A DNA stretch of 64,000 nt from Pseudoalteromonas sp. S16_S37 (lineage in GTDB: Bacteria > Pseudomonadota > Gammaproteobacteria > Enterobacterales > Alteromonadaceae): positions 1 through 64,000 of the forward strand of contig NZ_JAAUWV010000011.1 in assembly GCF_014694405.1 (NCBI RefSeq), read 5' to 3'. This document shows, one piece after another, positions 1 to 9,301 of this stretch (positions are counted from its first letter, which is position 1; each line of letters opens with the position of its first letter). The position numbers and the translations under genes are program-made. Below the pieces are notes generated by a model, which saw only the letters and a list, made by a program, of their open reading frames with translations, ran no database searches and had not been told where the DNA came from.

Positions 1-958
1 AATTGCGATTAAACCCAGAACTTTACTTGCCTTGGAACTATAAATCACAACGCATAGACTAAATTCTGGACTCAAGCATATTTTTGATGGTGAGTTACGC
101 TAACTTGCCGTAAGCTCACGGTTAAACTTACCACCCAATTTGAAAAGGTGTTTTATGGTGCAGTGGGTAAAGCGCACAACCTTGATATGTATTGTGAAAG
201 ACAACAACACAAACGACGACGAAGTATAAAAAGTAGCGAAGCCTTGTTCGCTTAACATCCTCAGCTAATCGACCCTTAACTGCAAACTGATGCTCAAATA
301 CGAGTAGGGCTTAACATGTCACACAGATAGACAATTTCCCAATAACGGGATGAAAAAGGCAATCGCTAGTCGATAATGTGAATCAATTTGTTAGACTGGG
401 GGAAAGGTTTAGTGCTTTGGTGGCAGAAATCACGCTGTAGGTTTCTTTTTTAAAGTGTCTGTCCAGTGAACTGTTTGGTGAACTGTTTGCTTTGTAACAA
501 GGGTCTTAGATAAAAATTCTAATCAGCATGAAATAATAAATAGAAACAAAGAGCTATATGGAGGTTGGTAATTGTAAAGTGAGGTTCACAACTTGATCAG
601 CTTTTCTTGTAGTTTCAGGCAAGCGATATTGAGGTGAAAGCCTCAATATCCATTCACAGGCGGTCGCTAGTGAAATACGGTGACCACTAGAAAACGGCGA
701 ACTGGCATCAGTCATTGTGAAAAGCTTTTTGGTTAAAGCACAATTTAACCCAAAACACGAACCAATCATGCTGACAAAGTAGGAAAAACCGCGCCTGACG
801 TTTTGCAAATACCACCTAATTCCTGAGTTAATTTCAAAAAACAGCGTTAAGAGGAACTTTTGACATAAAAATATCAAAGGAACTGGTGTTGTACGCTTGT
901 CTTCTTGATAATTTAATGATGACTGTCTTTTTATTTTTCTTTATTTAATATTTGCTTA
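1..958. other. gene-poor region without a supported gene
   Basis: Almost a kilobase in which no reading frame looks like a real protein on either strand. A 107-codon open frame on the minus strand (554-877) has no recognisable domain and no good ribosome-binding site, and I do not accept it. The only clear structure is a perfect inverted repeat with 10-bp arms at 625-634 and 641-650 (loop of 6). The stretch 900-958 just before the gene fragment at 959 is very AT-rich. This may be decayed accessory DNA, but nothing in it could be identified. Confidence 0.5.
625..650. repeat. perfect 10-bp inverted repeat (hairpin)
   Basis: The arm GATATTGAGG at 625-634 and its exact reverse complement CCTCAATATC at 641-650 flank a 6-nt loop. 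No T-run follows on either strand, so it does not look like an intrinsic terminator. It lies inside gene-poor DNA and could be part of a small structured RNA or a relic of a mobile element. Confidence 0.5.
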
Positions 959-1216
959 ATGCCAATTGCCTCCTATTTTCATGAAACTGCAGGTAAATGG
1001 TATCGAAAAGTGCATATGACGCCAGAAGATGTACTCTACGCGGCAGACGAACTGAATTGTAAAGTAATGATCCCTTGGGTATATGTCAATGCTTCGTGGA
1101 AAATAGGTGATAAAAGCTCTCACGCTCCATTATTTAGGTTACTCGGCCAATACCAGCAGTTAAATAGCAAAGTGCCTTTGGTAATATTGAATGAGGGTGA
1201 TCAGGTCGAATTATAA
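959..1216 (+). pseudogene. C-terminal remnant of a metallo-beta-lactamase-fold hydrolase
   Basis: An 85-codon frame beginning MPIASYFHETAGKW. It resembles only the extreme C-terminal part of UlaG/RomA/NAPE-PLD-like metallo-beta-lactamase-fold hydrolases, where a segment like 'GAY.PRWF...HMTPEEAL.AA.DL.AK...P' closes the fold. The HxHxDH metal-binding motif and the whole N-terminal two thirds (about 200 residues or more) are missing, and the DNA directly upstream is AT-rich and non-coding. I infer a 5'-truncated pseudogene. The family call rests on the pattern around residues 5-40 and is tentative. It could instead be a small unrelated protein. Confidence 0.45.
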
Positions 1217-1300
1217 GGCGTATTAACGTTTAGCTTGTGTTGAAAAATTGCCAACTGTAAGTTCTGCATCACTTGCTTGTGGCACGCATGATTGAGGCAT

Positions 1301-1323
1301 TAAAAAAGGGTCTTTCGACCCTT
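1301..1323 (-). terminator. intrinsic terminator of the GH3 operon
   Basis: Arms AAGGGTC (1306-1312) and GACCCTT (1317-1323) with a TTTC loop. Read on the minus strand the stem is followed by TTTTTA. It lies 28 bp downstream of the GH3 stop codon at 1351. Confidence 0.75.
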
Positions 1324-1350
1324 AGAGATATGAACACATTATTTCGTTAG

Positions 1351-3888
1351 TTATTCACTGCATGAGTGAATATCTTCATCCCCGAGATTGGCACTGAGGA
1401 ATATATTTGAAACCGTTAAGTCAAGTGGGCCTCTGCTTGCGATAGCGAAAGGGCTATACACTTTTGCCATGTTGTCGCTGTCATTGGCAAAACAATCGGT
1501 GGCAATGTGAATTGTTTGCCATTTTCCCTTGTCCTTGCTTGAGACTAACGTTGACAAAGATACACCTTGTGAGCACGCCGCATCACAATTAATGCCTACT
1601 TTGGCATTACTTGGTACATCGCCAGTTAGCATCACATCGAAGCTTAGAGCACTTCCTTTGCCGTTAAATGCGCGTAAATCCTCCGCAAAGGCGTGAGAAA
1701 TTTCTACTTTACTGACTTCGTTACTCGTAAAACTAATAGCTCGGGCATCTTCTTGTACAAATCGGTCTGTTGTTCTGACTCTCACGTTATCTAACATTGC
1801 AGTGTTGCTTGTCATGGTCATCGACTTTTCAGCGCTTTGCAGTTGTAATGACCAAGGTGATTTTACCGTGCCTTGCATAATCGCAAGCTTATTAGTTGAA
1901 TTTGCTGCCTTAGCAACTTCTTCAGATAGTAAGGGTAGGTTCTTTTGGTCGCGATAAGTGAGGCCATAGCCATAGGCAAACAATGGCGAATACTGCTCAT
2001 CATGAACATTTACAGTTGTATCATCTGCTCGGTTAGGCCATGAAAACGACAGCTTACCTTTAAAGTCATGCTTTACGGTACCATCAGCGTTACTAAATAG
2101 AACATCAGCAATACCATTTCCCTCTGAGCCGGGTAACCAAGCGACTACAAACGCATCAGATGCATTCAACTCAGGATTGACCCAAAGCGGGCGGCCGGTA
2201 ATAAATACCGATACAACGGGAATACCTTGAGCTTTTAATCGTTTAAGAAGGGCAAGGTCGCTTGCCTGACCTCGTTGGTAATCAAGGTTGTCTAAATCAC
2301 CATTGCCTTCCGCGTATGGCTCTTCACCAAACACCACAATTGCCACATCGGGTTTATCAGTAAATGACCCGTTAACGCTAAGCTGTGCTTTGCCGCCTTG
2401 TGCAGATACTACATTGTTAATGCCATCATAAATCGAACTACCGCCAGGAAAGTCGTCATTACTATTACCTGTGCCTTGCCATGTGATTGTCCAGCCACCT
2501 GATTGTTTGCCGATGTTGTCGGCGCCATCACCAGCTACTAATACATTGATGCTTGGCTTAAGCGGTAAAATACTGTCATTATTTTTAAGTAAAACAAGTG
2601 ATTCGCGAACAGCTTGGCGCGCAACGGCTCGGTGTTCAGGGTGCCCGATCAGTTCAGTTTTACCTGAAAGCGCTCTGTTTGCTGGGCTTGGCTTGTCAAA
2701 CAGCCCAGCTCTAAATTTAACTCTGAGTATGCGAGATACGGCGTCATCAATACGTGCTTGGCTTATTTCACCGCTTTTTACCTGTGCTATGGTGTTTTCT
2801 AATAGTGGTTTCCAAGCATTGGTTGGAACCATAAAAATATCAAGCCCAGCATTTATGCTTTGACTGCAGCTTTCATTACTACAGCCTTTAACTTGGCCGT
2901 GACCATTCCAATCACCGACCACAAAGCCGTCAAAGCCCATTTGATTTTTTAACACATCGGTGAGCAAATATTTGTTGCCATGTATTTTTTCACCATGCCA
3001 ACTGTTAAATGACGCCATCACCGATTGCGCACCAGCACTCAAACCTTGTACGTAGCCCTGCGCGTGAATGTTGAACAGGTCTTGTTCACTATCTAGGTTA
3101 TTGCCTTGGTCATCACCCCCTTGCGTGCCACCATCACCAATAAAGTGCTTAACAGTGCTAATCACCCGTTTATCACCTAAGAAGCCGTCACCGGATCTGC
3201 CTTGCAATCCAGATACGATTGCTGCTGCATACTTTCCTACAATGGCTGGGTCTTCTGAGTAGCCCTCATAAGTGCGGCCCCAACGATCATCACGCACAAC
3301 CGCTACAGTAGGCGCAAATACCCAGTCGATGCCTGTCACCATCACTTCTTTTGCGGTGATAGCGGCTATTTGTTCAATAAGTTCGGGGTTATTAGCGGCA
3401 CCTAAACCAATGTTATGTGGGAACAGGGTAGCGCCAATCACGTTATTGTGGCCGTGAACCGCGTCTGTACCCCACATGGTAGGGATACTAATACCATCAA
3501 GACTATCGTCTAGCGACGCTTGATACATCTTTTCGGCAAGTGCTATCCAGTCTGCGGGTGTAGCATGCTTATTATTGTTAGGAAAAGCGCCACCACCGTT
3601 TAGGTATGAACCAAAGCCATAACGGCGCATGTCTTCAACGGTGACATCACGGATCTCTGGTTGGATCATTTGCGCGACTTTTTGTTCTAACGTCATCTTT
3701 GCCAATAGCGCCGATACCTTACTTTCGATATCTTCGTCTATAGGCACAGTTTTGGGCAATTTTGGCCATATAGCGGTGCTTGCAGCGGGTGTTGTCTGCT
3801 CAGTATTTGTTTCTAAATCTTGTGCACAACCCGTTAACCCAAAAGCGGCGATAATTACAGATGTGATTAAAGAAGTTCTTGGCATCAT
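1351..3888 (-). CDS. GH3 exo-beta-glucanase / beta-glucosidase lipoprotein
   Basis: An 845-aa glycoside hydrolase family 3 enzyme predicted to release glucose from beta-1,3/1,4-glucans or their oligosaccharides. Residues 1-21 form a lipoprotein signal with lipobox LTGC (Cys21), so it is probably anchored in the outer or inner membrane. The (beta/alpha)8 domain spans about 45-400, with KHFIGDGG near 247 and the nucleophile Asp326 in VVGDWNG. The second alpha/beta domain carries GEEPYAEGNGD (521-531), which holds the likely acid/base glutamate. The last ~180 residues form a beta-rich C-terminal domain of the ExoP type. Length and architecture resemble the ~840-aa ExoP glucanase known from Pseudoalteromonas. 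Its ATG overlaps the stop of the upstream permease by ATGA, so the two are co-translated. The operon is probably controlled by the LacI-type operator at 5261. Confidence 0.93.
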   Translation of the reverse strand: MMPRTSLITSVIIAAFGLTGCAQDLETNTEQTTPAASTAIWPKLPKTVPIDEDIESKVSALLAKMTLEQKVAQMIQPEIRDVTVEDMRRYGFGSYLNGGGAFPNNNKHATPADWIALAEKMYQASLDDSLDGISIPTMWGTDAVHGHNNVIGATLFPHNIGLGAANNPELIEQIAAITAKEVMVTGIDWVFAPTVAVVRDDRWGRTYEGYSEDPAIVGKYAAAIVSGLQGRSGDGFLGDKRVISTVKHFIGDGGTQGGDDQGNNLDSEQDLFNIHAQGYVQGLSAGAQSVMASFNSWHGEKIHGNKYLLTDVLKNQMGFDGFVVGDWNGHGQVKGCSNESCSQSINAGLDIFMVPTNAWKPLLENTIAQVKSGEISQARIDDAVSRILRVKFRAGLFDKPSPANRALSGKTELIGHPEHRAVARQAVRESLVLLKNNDSILPLKPSINVLVAGDGADNIGKQSGGWTITWQGTGNSNDDFPGGSSIYDGINNVVSAQGGKAQLSVNGSFTDKPDVAIVVFGEEPYAEGNGDLDNLDYQRGQASDLALLKRLKAQGIPVVSVFITGRPLWVNPELNASDAFVVAWLPGSEGNGIADVLFSNADGTVKHDFKGKLSFSWPNRADDTTVNVHDEQYSPLFAYGYGLTYRDQKNLPLLSEEVAKAANSTNKLAIMQGTVKSPWSLQLQSAEKSMTMTSNTAMLDNVRVRTTDRFVQEDARAISFTSNEVSKVEISHAFAEDLRAFNGKGSALSFDVMLTGDVPSNAKVGINCDAACSQGVSLSTLVSSKDKGKWQTIHIATDCFANDSDNMAKVYSPFAIASRGPLDLTVSNIFLSANLGDEDIHSCSE

Positions 3889-5156
3889 AATTTTTCCGGT
3901 TGAATGTCGAAGCGTTTAAATTTTTGTGGTGTCGTACCTGCAAAACCGTAATATGCGATATAAACAAAGCACAATAACGGCAATATAAAAGAAGCTTGCA
4001 AACCAATACTATCTGCAAGCATGCCTTGTAAAAGCGGCACGATAGCGCCGCCTACGATAGCAAGGCACAATAAACCTGAGGCCTGAGCGGTTTGTGATTT
4101 TAATGAGTTAATAGCCAAGCTGAAAATGGTTGGAAACATAATTGAGTTACATAACCCCACGAGCAGCAGTGACCACATAGCCAACGTACCATTGGCAAAA
4201 ATAGCTAATAGCACCAGCGTTGCTCCCATCAGAGCGTTAAATACCAGTACGTTTGCAGCATTCACCTTTTGCATGACAGCCGCGCCAATAAAGCGGCCAA
4301 CCATTGCGCCACCCCAATAGTAGGCAATTAAATGCGCTGCATGTGCTTCTTCAAGTCCGACAATATTTTCAAGGCCAATGTAGTTGATTAAAAAGCTACC
4401 AATGGCAACCTCACCACCAACGTATAAAAATAAGGCGATTGCGCCCAAACTTAAATGCTTGTGATGCAAAATAGCAAAACGGCTTGTTACGGTATTTTGT
4501 GCTTGTTGTTGCTCAACACTTGGCAGCTTTATTAGTGCAAACACCAAAGCCAGTACCAATAACATGGCCGATAACAATAAGTAAGAGAACTGAACTTCAC
4601 TGCCATCTTGACTTGCAACACCAGCCGAGAGAATCAACATGCTGCCAAATGCCGGAGCTACGGTAGTCCCCAGTGAGTTAAATGCTTGCGTCATGGTTAA
4701 GCGAGAAGAGGCAGTTTTGGGGCTGCCTAATATACTTACAAATGGATTAGCAGAGACTTGCAAAATGGTAATACCGCTGGCCAAAACAAATAATGCGCCA
4801 AGGAATAAGCTATATTGTGCCAATGCTGCTGCCGGATAAAAAAGTGCGCAGCCTAGAGCAGCTATTAGTAACCCAGCCACGATTCCTTTTTGAAACCCAA
4901 GTTTAGCAACCAGTTTGCCAGCGGGAAGTGATACCACAAAGTAGGCACCAAAGAAGCAAAATTGGATCAACATCGCCTGAGTGTAGTTAAGCGAAAACAT
5001 CGCTTTAAGATAGGGGATCAAAATATCGTTTAAGCAGGTTATAAAGCCCCACATAAAAAACAGTGTTGTGAGTGCACTGAGTGCAAACATATGATTAGTG
5101 CCGCTGTGTTGTTCGGCTGTGCCATGTGGTGGCATGACTGTTGGTGACCCTGCCAT
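3885..5156 (-). CDS. FGHS-family MFS sugar permease (glucose/galactose/fucose type)
   Basis: A 423-aa integral membrane protein with about 12 hydrophobic segments. It belongs to the fucose-galactose-glucose:H+ symporter group (FucP/GluP). Family marks include the N-terminal FFMWGFITCLNDILIPYLK region (about 33-51), in which the NDILIPYLK block is typical, and a conserved NPFVSILG block near 136-143. It would import the monosaccharide released by the GH3 enzyme encoded immediately downstream, with which it overlaps by 4 bp (ATGA). The start lies 105 bp from the LacI-type operator shared with the divergent GH1 gene. The exact sugar cannot be read from sequence; glucose is inferred from the neighbours. 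Confidence 0.88.
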   Translation of the reverse strand: MAGSPTVMPPHGTAEQHSGTNHMFALSALTTLFFMWGFITCLNDILIPYLKAMFSLNYTQAMLIQFCFFGAYFVVSLPAGKLVAKLGFQKGIVAGLLIAALGCALFYPAAALAQYSLFLGALFVLASGITILQVSANPFVSILGSPKTASSRLTMTQAFNSLGTTVAPAFGSMLILSAGVASQDGSEVQFSYLLLSAMLLVLALVFALIKLPSVEQQQAQNTVTSRFAILHHKHLSLGAIALFLYVGGEVAIGSFLINYIGLENIVGLEEAHAAHLIAYYWGGAMVGRFIGAAVMQKVNAANVLVFNALMGATLVLLAIFANGTLAMWSLLLVGLCNSIMFPTIFSLAINSLKSQTAQASGLLCLAIVGGAIVPLLQGMLADSIGLQASFILPLLCFVYIAYYGFAGTTPQKFKRFDIQPEKL

Positions 5157-5260
5157 ACTTGTTCCTCATTAAAATTAAACTTTTTATTTTAATAGCTTAG
5201 CGATTTAAATATTAAAACGGCTTGACCATTCGCTAGATTGCCATTAACGTTAAATGGAAA

Positions 5261-5274
5261 TGTAAGCGCTTTCA
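5261..5274. promoter_or_regulatory. LacI-type operator in divergent GH3/GH1 promoter region
   Basis: TGTAAGCGCTTTCA, a near-palindrome around the central CG typical of LacI/GalR operators. It sits almost exactly midway between the divergent permease (105 bp) and GH1 (106 bp) start codons. The same 14-mer occurs at 9185-9198, and a perfect-palindrome version at 9217-9230. The natural candidate binder is the LacI-family protein encoded at 8088-9089. Confidence 0.85.
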
Positions 5275-5379
5275 TTTATAGCATAGTCATGATGTAAAGC
5301 AACAAGCAAGGCTTTTTTGCAATCGATTTTTTAAAAAGCTAACACCGCTTTTAACAATAAAATACTAAGAGTAGAACAC

Positions 5380-6717
5380 ATGAACTCACTGAACTTGTCT
5401 AACATGTCACCGCTTAATGACCGGTCTTTTATTTTTGGCGTTGCCACGTCTTCGTTTCAAATTGAGGGTGCGCGTGACTCAAGGCAAGATACAATTTGGG
5501 ATACATTTTGTAACGTACAAGGGGCAATTGCTGACTCTTCGAATGGCGATGTTGCCTGTGAGCATGTTAAGCATTGGCAACAAGACGTACAACTAATTGC
5601 GGGCCTAGGCGTAGATGCCTATCGCTTTTCTATTGCTTGGGGGCGTGTTGTTAACCAAGACGGTTCGCCAAATCCAGAAGGATTAGCGTTTTATAAAACC
5701 TTACTTAATAAGCTTGGCGAGTTAAATATAAAAGCGTTTGTTACGCTATACCATTGGGACTTACCACAGCATCTTGAGGATAAAGGAGGGTGGCTAAATC
5801 GCGAAACGGCAGTTGCATTTGCGGATTATGTGGACATTGTATCCAAAGCGTTCGCAGATAGTGTGTATTCGTATGCAACGCTCAATGAACCATGGTGTAG
5901 TGCATATTTAGGTTATGAAGTGGGTATTCATGCTCCAGGTTTACAAGGTAAGCAACGTGGCAAACAGGCCGCTCATAATCTGTTACTCGCTCATGGCTTG
6001 GCGATGCAGGTGCTGCGTAAAAATAGTCCAAAGAGCAAAAATGGCATTGTGCTAAATTTTAGCCCTAGTTATGCTGCAAGCAGCAATGAAAAAGATATTG
6101 CCGCCGCCAAGCTCGCAGATGAGCACTTTAATCAATGGTATTTGCAACCGCTTATGGAGGGGCGCTATCCAGACATACTTCAAACTATGCCCCAAGAGCA
6201 CCGTCCGCAGGTTGAAGCGGGAGACATGTCGATAATTTCGCAACCTATAGATTTTCTTGGTGTAAATTATTACAGCAGAGCGATTTATCAGCACTGTGAG
6301 CATGATGGCTTTAAGGTTTGTGCGCCTCACACCATGAACCTTACTGATATGGGCTGGGAGGTATACCCGCAAGGTTTGGTTAAATTATTAACTGACTTGA
6401 ATAAGCGCTACACTTTACCGGACATTTATATTACAGAAAATGGTGCAGCAATTGACGATAAGCTTGTTGATGGTCAAGTGGTAGATAATGCGCGCATCGC
6501 GTATTTTCAAAGTCATTTAAGCGCCCTGGAGCAAGCGATAGTTAAAGGTGTGAATATCAAAGGGTATTTTGCATGGAGCCTAATGGATAACTTTGAATGG
6601 GCAGAAGGGTATAAAAAACGCTTTGGTATAGTTTATGTTGATTACCAAACCCAACAAAGAACACTTAAACAAAGCGCTTTGGCATATCGAGATATGCTGC
6701 TATCGCGTAAAAAATAG
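5380..6717 (+). CDS. GH1 beta-glucosidase
   Basis: A 445-aa family 1 glycoside hydrolase without a signal peptide, so cytoplasmic. It hydrolyses beta-glucosides such as cellobiose or laminaribiose brought in by a transporter. The N-terminal FGVATSSFQIEGA signature is at 19-31, the acid/base Glu170 lies in TLNEPW, the nucleophile Glu353 in ITENGAA, and SLMDNFEWAEGY follows near the C-terminus as in the family. Length is normal. It is the first gene of an operon with the GPH symporter (11 bp downstream) and the LacI-type regulator. It is transcribed divergently from the permease/GH3 operon, across a single central LacI-type operator. The ribosome-binding site is weak; an alternative ATG nine codons in (5404) is possible. 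Confidence 0.95.
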   Translation: MNSLNLSNMSPLNDRSFIFGVATSSFQIEGARDSRQDTIWDTFCNVQGAIADSSNGDVACEHVKHWQQDVQLIAGLGVDAYRFSIAWGRVVNQDGSPNPEGLAFYKTLLNKLGELNIKAFVTLYHWDLPQHLEDKGGWLNRETAVAFADYVDIVSKAFADSVYSYATLNEPWCSAYLGYEVGIHAPGLQGKQRGKQAAHNLLLAHGLAMQVLRKNSPKSKNGIVLNFSPSYAASSNEKDIAAAKLADEHFNQWYLQPLMEGRYPDILQTMPQEHRPQVEAGDMSIISQPIDFLGVNYYSRAIYQHCEHDGFKVCAPHTMNLTDMGWEVYPQGLVKLLTDLNKRYTLPDIYITENGAAIDDKLVDGQVVDNARIAYFQSHLSALEQAIVKGVNIKGYFAWSLMDNFEWAEGYKKRFGIVYVDYQTQQRTLKQSALAYRDMLLSRKK

Positions 6718-6728
6718 AGATAACAATT

Positions 6729-8072
6729 ATGCTGACAAAAACAGAAAAAATAGCATATGGGTTAGGGGATACGGCGAGTAATTTAATTTTTCAAACAGTA
6801 ATGATGTTTTTGCTACTGTTTTACACCGATGTGATGGGCATTGAACCTGCGTTGGTGGGCACACTGTTTTTAGTTGTACGCATATTTGATGCAGTGACCG
6901 ATCCGTTAATGGGGGCCATTGCAGATAGGACCCATACTAAATACGGTCAATATCGTCCTTACCTGCTTTGGCTGTGTGTGCCATTTGCGCTGATCAGTGT
7001 ATTGGCTTTTACAACGCCCGATTGGCCATACAACTTAAAAGTGGCTTATGCATTTGTCACTTATGCATTGTTAATGTTGGTGTATACCGCTATCAATATT
7101 CCTTATTCGGCACTAGGCGGGGTAATGACCGCCGATCCGCAGCAACGCGTTTCGCTGCAATCTTATCGTTTTGTATTTGGGATGCTTGGTGGACTTATCA
7201 TCGCAGCAGGGACCATGCCTTTGGTAGACCTGTTGGGTCAAGGTAATGTTCAAAGCGGCTATCAGCTTACCATGGCGGTTATGGGGCTACTTGGCTTAGT
7301 ATTGTTTTTATTGTGTTTTTTGGGCACTAAAGAACGCGTAGCAATAAAGCCCAGCGCATCAACTCCTTCTATCTCAAGTGACTTTAAATTGCTATTTAAA
7401 AACTCGCAATGGCGTATTTTATCGTTGGTGGGGGTGAGCCTACTTACGGGGCAAGTACTTAAAGCGTCACTGGCAGTGTATTACGTTAAATATTATTTAG
7501 AGATGCCGCAAATGGTCAGTCACTTTGTAACCATAGGCATGATTGCAAGCATTTTAGGGTGTGCGTGTTCGAGTTGGCTTGCAAGCAAGGTGTGTAAGGT
7601 AAAAGCCTATATAGTGTTACAAGTGTTGGCTGCACTACTTTGTGCATTAGCATTTTTTGTAAGTCAAAGTCAGTGGCAAATTGCATTTGTACTATTTGCA
7701 TTGTGGAGCTTTTTCTTACAAATGGCGACACCTTTGCTCTGGGCGATGATGGCCGATACCATAGATTACGGGCATCTAACTACCAAGCGTCGCGTTACAG
7801 GGATGGTCTATTCATCAGTGGTGTTTTTTATAAAAATGGGCATTGCATTGGGCGGCGCTATTGCAGGTTGGCTACTTAGCTATTTTGGTTATCAAGCTGA
7901 TATGGCACAATCGGAGCACACTCAGCAGGGTATTGCTTTAAGTTTTAGTATATTGCCAGCATTTGGCTCAATTGTAGTTGCTTATTTGATGCGTAATTAC
8001 ATGCTTGATACGCAAACTATGTCATCTATTCAAGCTAAGCTTAGCGAGTTAAAACACCAACATAGTCAATAG
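6729..8072 (+). CDS. GPH-family (MelB-like) sugar:cation symporter
   Basis: A 447-aa protein with about 12 membrane segments and the glycoside-pentoside-hexuronide signature. It starts TEKIAYGLGDTASNLIFQ, and carries DAVTDPLMGAIADRT (56-70) after the second segment and the YGQYRPYLLW motif. Members import oligosaccharides or glycosides with H+ or Na+. Placed between the cytoplasmic GH1 enzyme and a LacI regulator, it most likely supplies the GH1 substrate, a beta-glucoside disaccharide or short oligosaccharide. The spacing to GH1 (11 bp) and to the regulator (15 bp) indicates one transcript. Substrate is an inference from context. Confidence 0.9.
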   Translation: MLTKTEKIAYGLGDTASNLIFQTVMMFLLLFYTDVMGIEPALVGTLFLVVRIFDAVTDPLMGAIADRTHTKYGQYRPYLLWLCVPFALISVLAFTTPDWPYNLKVAYAFVTYALLMLVYTAINIPYSALGGVMTADPQQRVSLQSYRFVFGMLGGLIIAAGTMPLVDLLGQGNVQSGYQLTMAVMGLLGLVLFLLCFLGTKERVAIKPSASTPSISSDFKLLFKNSQWRILSLVGVSLLTGQVLKASLAVYYVKYYLEMPQMVSHFVTIGMIASILGCACSSWLASKVCKVKAYIVLQVLAALLCALAFFVSQSQWQIAFVLFALWSFFLQMATPLLWAMMADTIDYGHLTTKRRVTGMVYSSVVFFIKMGIALGGAIAGWLLSYFGYQADMAQSEHTQQGIALSFSILPAFGSIVVAYLMRNYMLDTQTMSSIQAKLSELKHQHSQ

Positions 8073-8087
8073 TTTTTAAGGAAGTGT

Positions 8088-9089
8088 ATGGTCACCATTT
8101 ATCAAGTCTCTGAGCTGGCAGGGGTATCGTTAGCTACAGTGTCTCGAGTAATGAATAACAACGCTAAAGTAAGCGATAAAACCAAACAAAAAGTGTTGGA
8201 CGCAATGGCTGAACTTGGCTATCAACCTAACTCAATTGCACAGTCACTTGCTTCTAATCGCTCCAATAGTGTGGGCGTTTTAGTCTCAGAGCTTCATGGC
8301 CCATTCTTTGGGGATATGATGAGTGCTATAGAAGAAACGCTAAGACACGAGGGTAAGCACACCATTATTACCTCTGGTCACTCAGATGAACAAAGAGAAA
8401 AGCAAAGCATAGAGTTTTTAATTGGTCGTAAATGTGATGCGCTAATTTTACATGCTGAAGCTGTGAGTGATGAATATCTGCTTGAGCTTGAACGCCGTGG
8501 AATAGAGTTTGTATTGATCAACCGTTATATAGAAAGCCTCAAAAATAGGTGTATTTGCCTTGATAACCGCCAAGGCGGCTACCTTGCAACACAGCACCTG
8601 CTTAACTTAGGACATCGACATTTAGTTTATATATCTGGGCCACTTTGGAAACAAGATGCTCAAGCGCGCTTAACGGGCCATAAACAAGCGCTAAATGAGG
8701 CAAAAATTGCATTTACCCAAGCTCAGTTGTTTGAAGGTGACTATCGACAAGACTCAGGTTGCAAAGGGCTAGACTATTTTTTAGAGCGAGGACAAAAATT
8801 TACCGCAATAGTGTGTGCAAATGACGAAATGGCCTCAGGGGTAATGAGTAGAGCGAGGGAATTAGGCATTGAGGTGCCCGATGAATTATCCATCGTGGGT
8901 TTTGATAATATTATCTATGCAAGTTATTTGTATCCAACCTTAACCACCATTGACTATCCCATTTATGACATGGGTAAAATGGCTGCATATTCGATACTAA
9001 AAACTGTATACAACAAAAAAGAGGTGCAGGTGACGCCTGTATTTGTGCCTCAACTTAAGGCGCGAGGCTCAAGTGTTTATCATGCGTAG
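8088..9089 (+). CDS. LacI/GalR-family transcriptional regulator
   Basis: A 333-aa regulator with the N-terminal helix-turn-helix and hinge (residues 2-50, including YQVSELAGVSLATVSRVMNN) and a periplasmic-binding-protein-like effector domain from about residue 60. A strong AAGGAAG ribosome-binding site precedes the ATG. It is the last gene of the GH1-symporter operon and is followed, after 212 bp, by the TonB receptor gene. That promoter region carries two of the three LacI-type operators in the window. I infer local repression of the whole glucan locus, relieved by a glucoside or glucose derivative. No effector is identifiable from sequence. Confidence 0.93.
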   Translation: MVTIYQVSELAGVSLATVSRVMNNNAKVSDKTKQKVLDAMAELGYQPNSIAQSLASNRSNSVGVLVSELHGPFFGDMMSAIEETLRHEGKHTIITSGHSDEQREKQSIEFLIGRKCDALILHAEAVSDEYLLELERRGIEFVLINRYIESLKNRCICLDNRQGGYLATQHLLNLGHRHLVYISGPLWKQDAQARLTGHKQALNEAKIAFTQAQLFEGDYRQDSGCKGLDYFLERGQKFTAIVCANDEMASGVMSRARELGIEVPDELSIVGFDNIIYASYLYPTLTTIDYPIYDMGKMAAYSILKTVYNKKEVQVTPVFVPQLKARGSSVYHA

Positions 9090-9184
9090 CGCAACAAGTG
9101 CCTGATATATAAAATAAATAAAACTAATCAAATAGAGTGTATGATATTTTATTTGACTATAAACATCATATGTTCTAAGTTGAA

Positions 9185-9198
9185 TGTAAGCGCTTTCA
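9185..9198. promoter_or_regulatory. LacI-type operator 1 upstream of TonB receptor
   Basis: TGTAAGCGCTTTCA, identical to the operator at 5261-5274. Its centre is 32 bp (about three helical turns) from that of the second operator at 9217-9230, so two regulator dimers could bind the same DNA face. Confidence 0.85.
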
Positions 9199-9216
9199 TA
9201 TTTTTTTAACTAAATT

Positions 9217-9230
9217 TGTAAGCGCTTACA
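9217..9230. promoter_or_regulatory. LacI-type operator 2 upstream of TonB receptor (perfect palindrome)
   Basis: TGTAAGCGCTTACA is a perfect 14-bp palindrome and the most symmetrical of the three operators. It lies 71 bp before the chosen receptor start at 9302. An upstream in-frame start at 9233 would begin only 2 bp after the operator, which is one reason to prefer 9302. Confidence 0.87.
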
Positions 9231-9301
9231 TTGTGTGTTTCTTGAAAATGTGCACTACGTTTTCGAGAAGCTATAAACAATCGTGTGGTCCGGGGATCAA
9301 T

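Noticed and set aside
554..877. 107-codon open frame on the minus strand
   Set aside because: No recognisable domain, low-complexity N-terminus, no convincing ribosome-binding site, and it runs across the 10-bp inverted repeat at 625-650.
9233..9301. Longer start for the first TonB receptor
   Set aside because: It would place 23 residues before a normal signal peptide and begin 2 bp after an operator; GGGGA supports the ATG at 9302.
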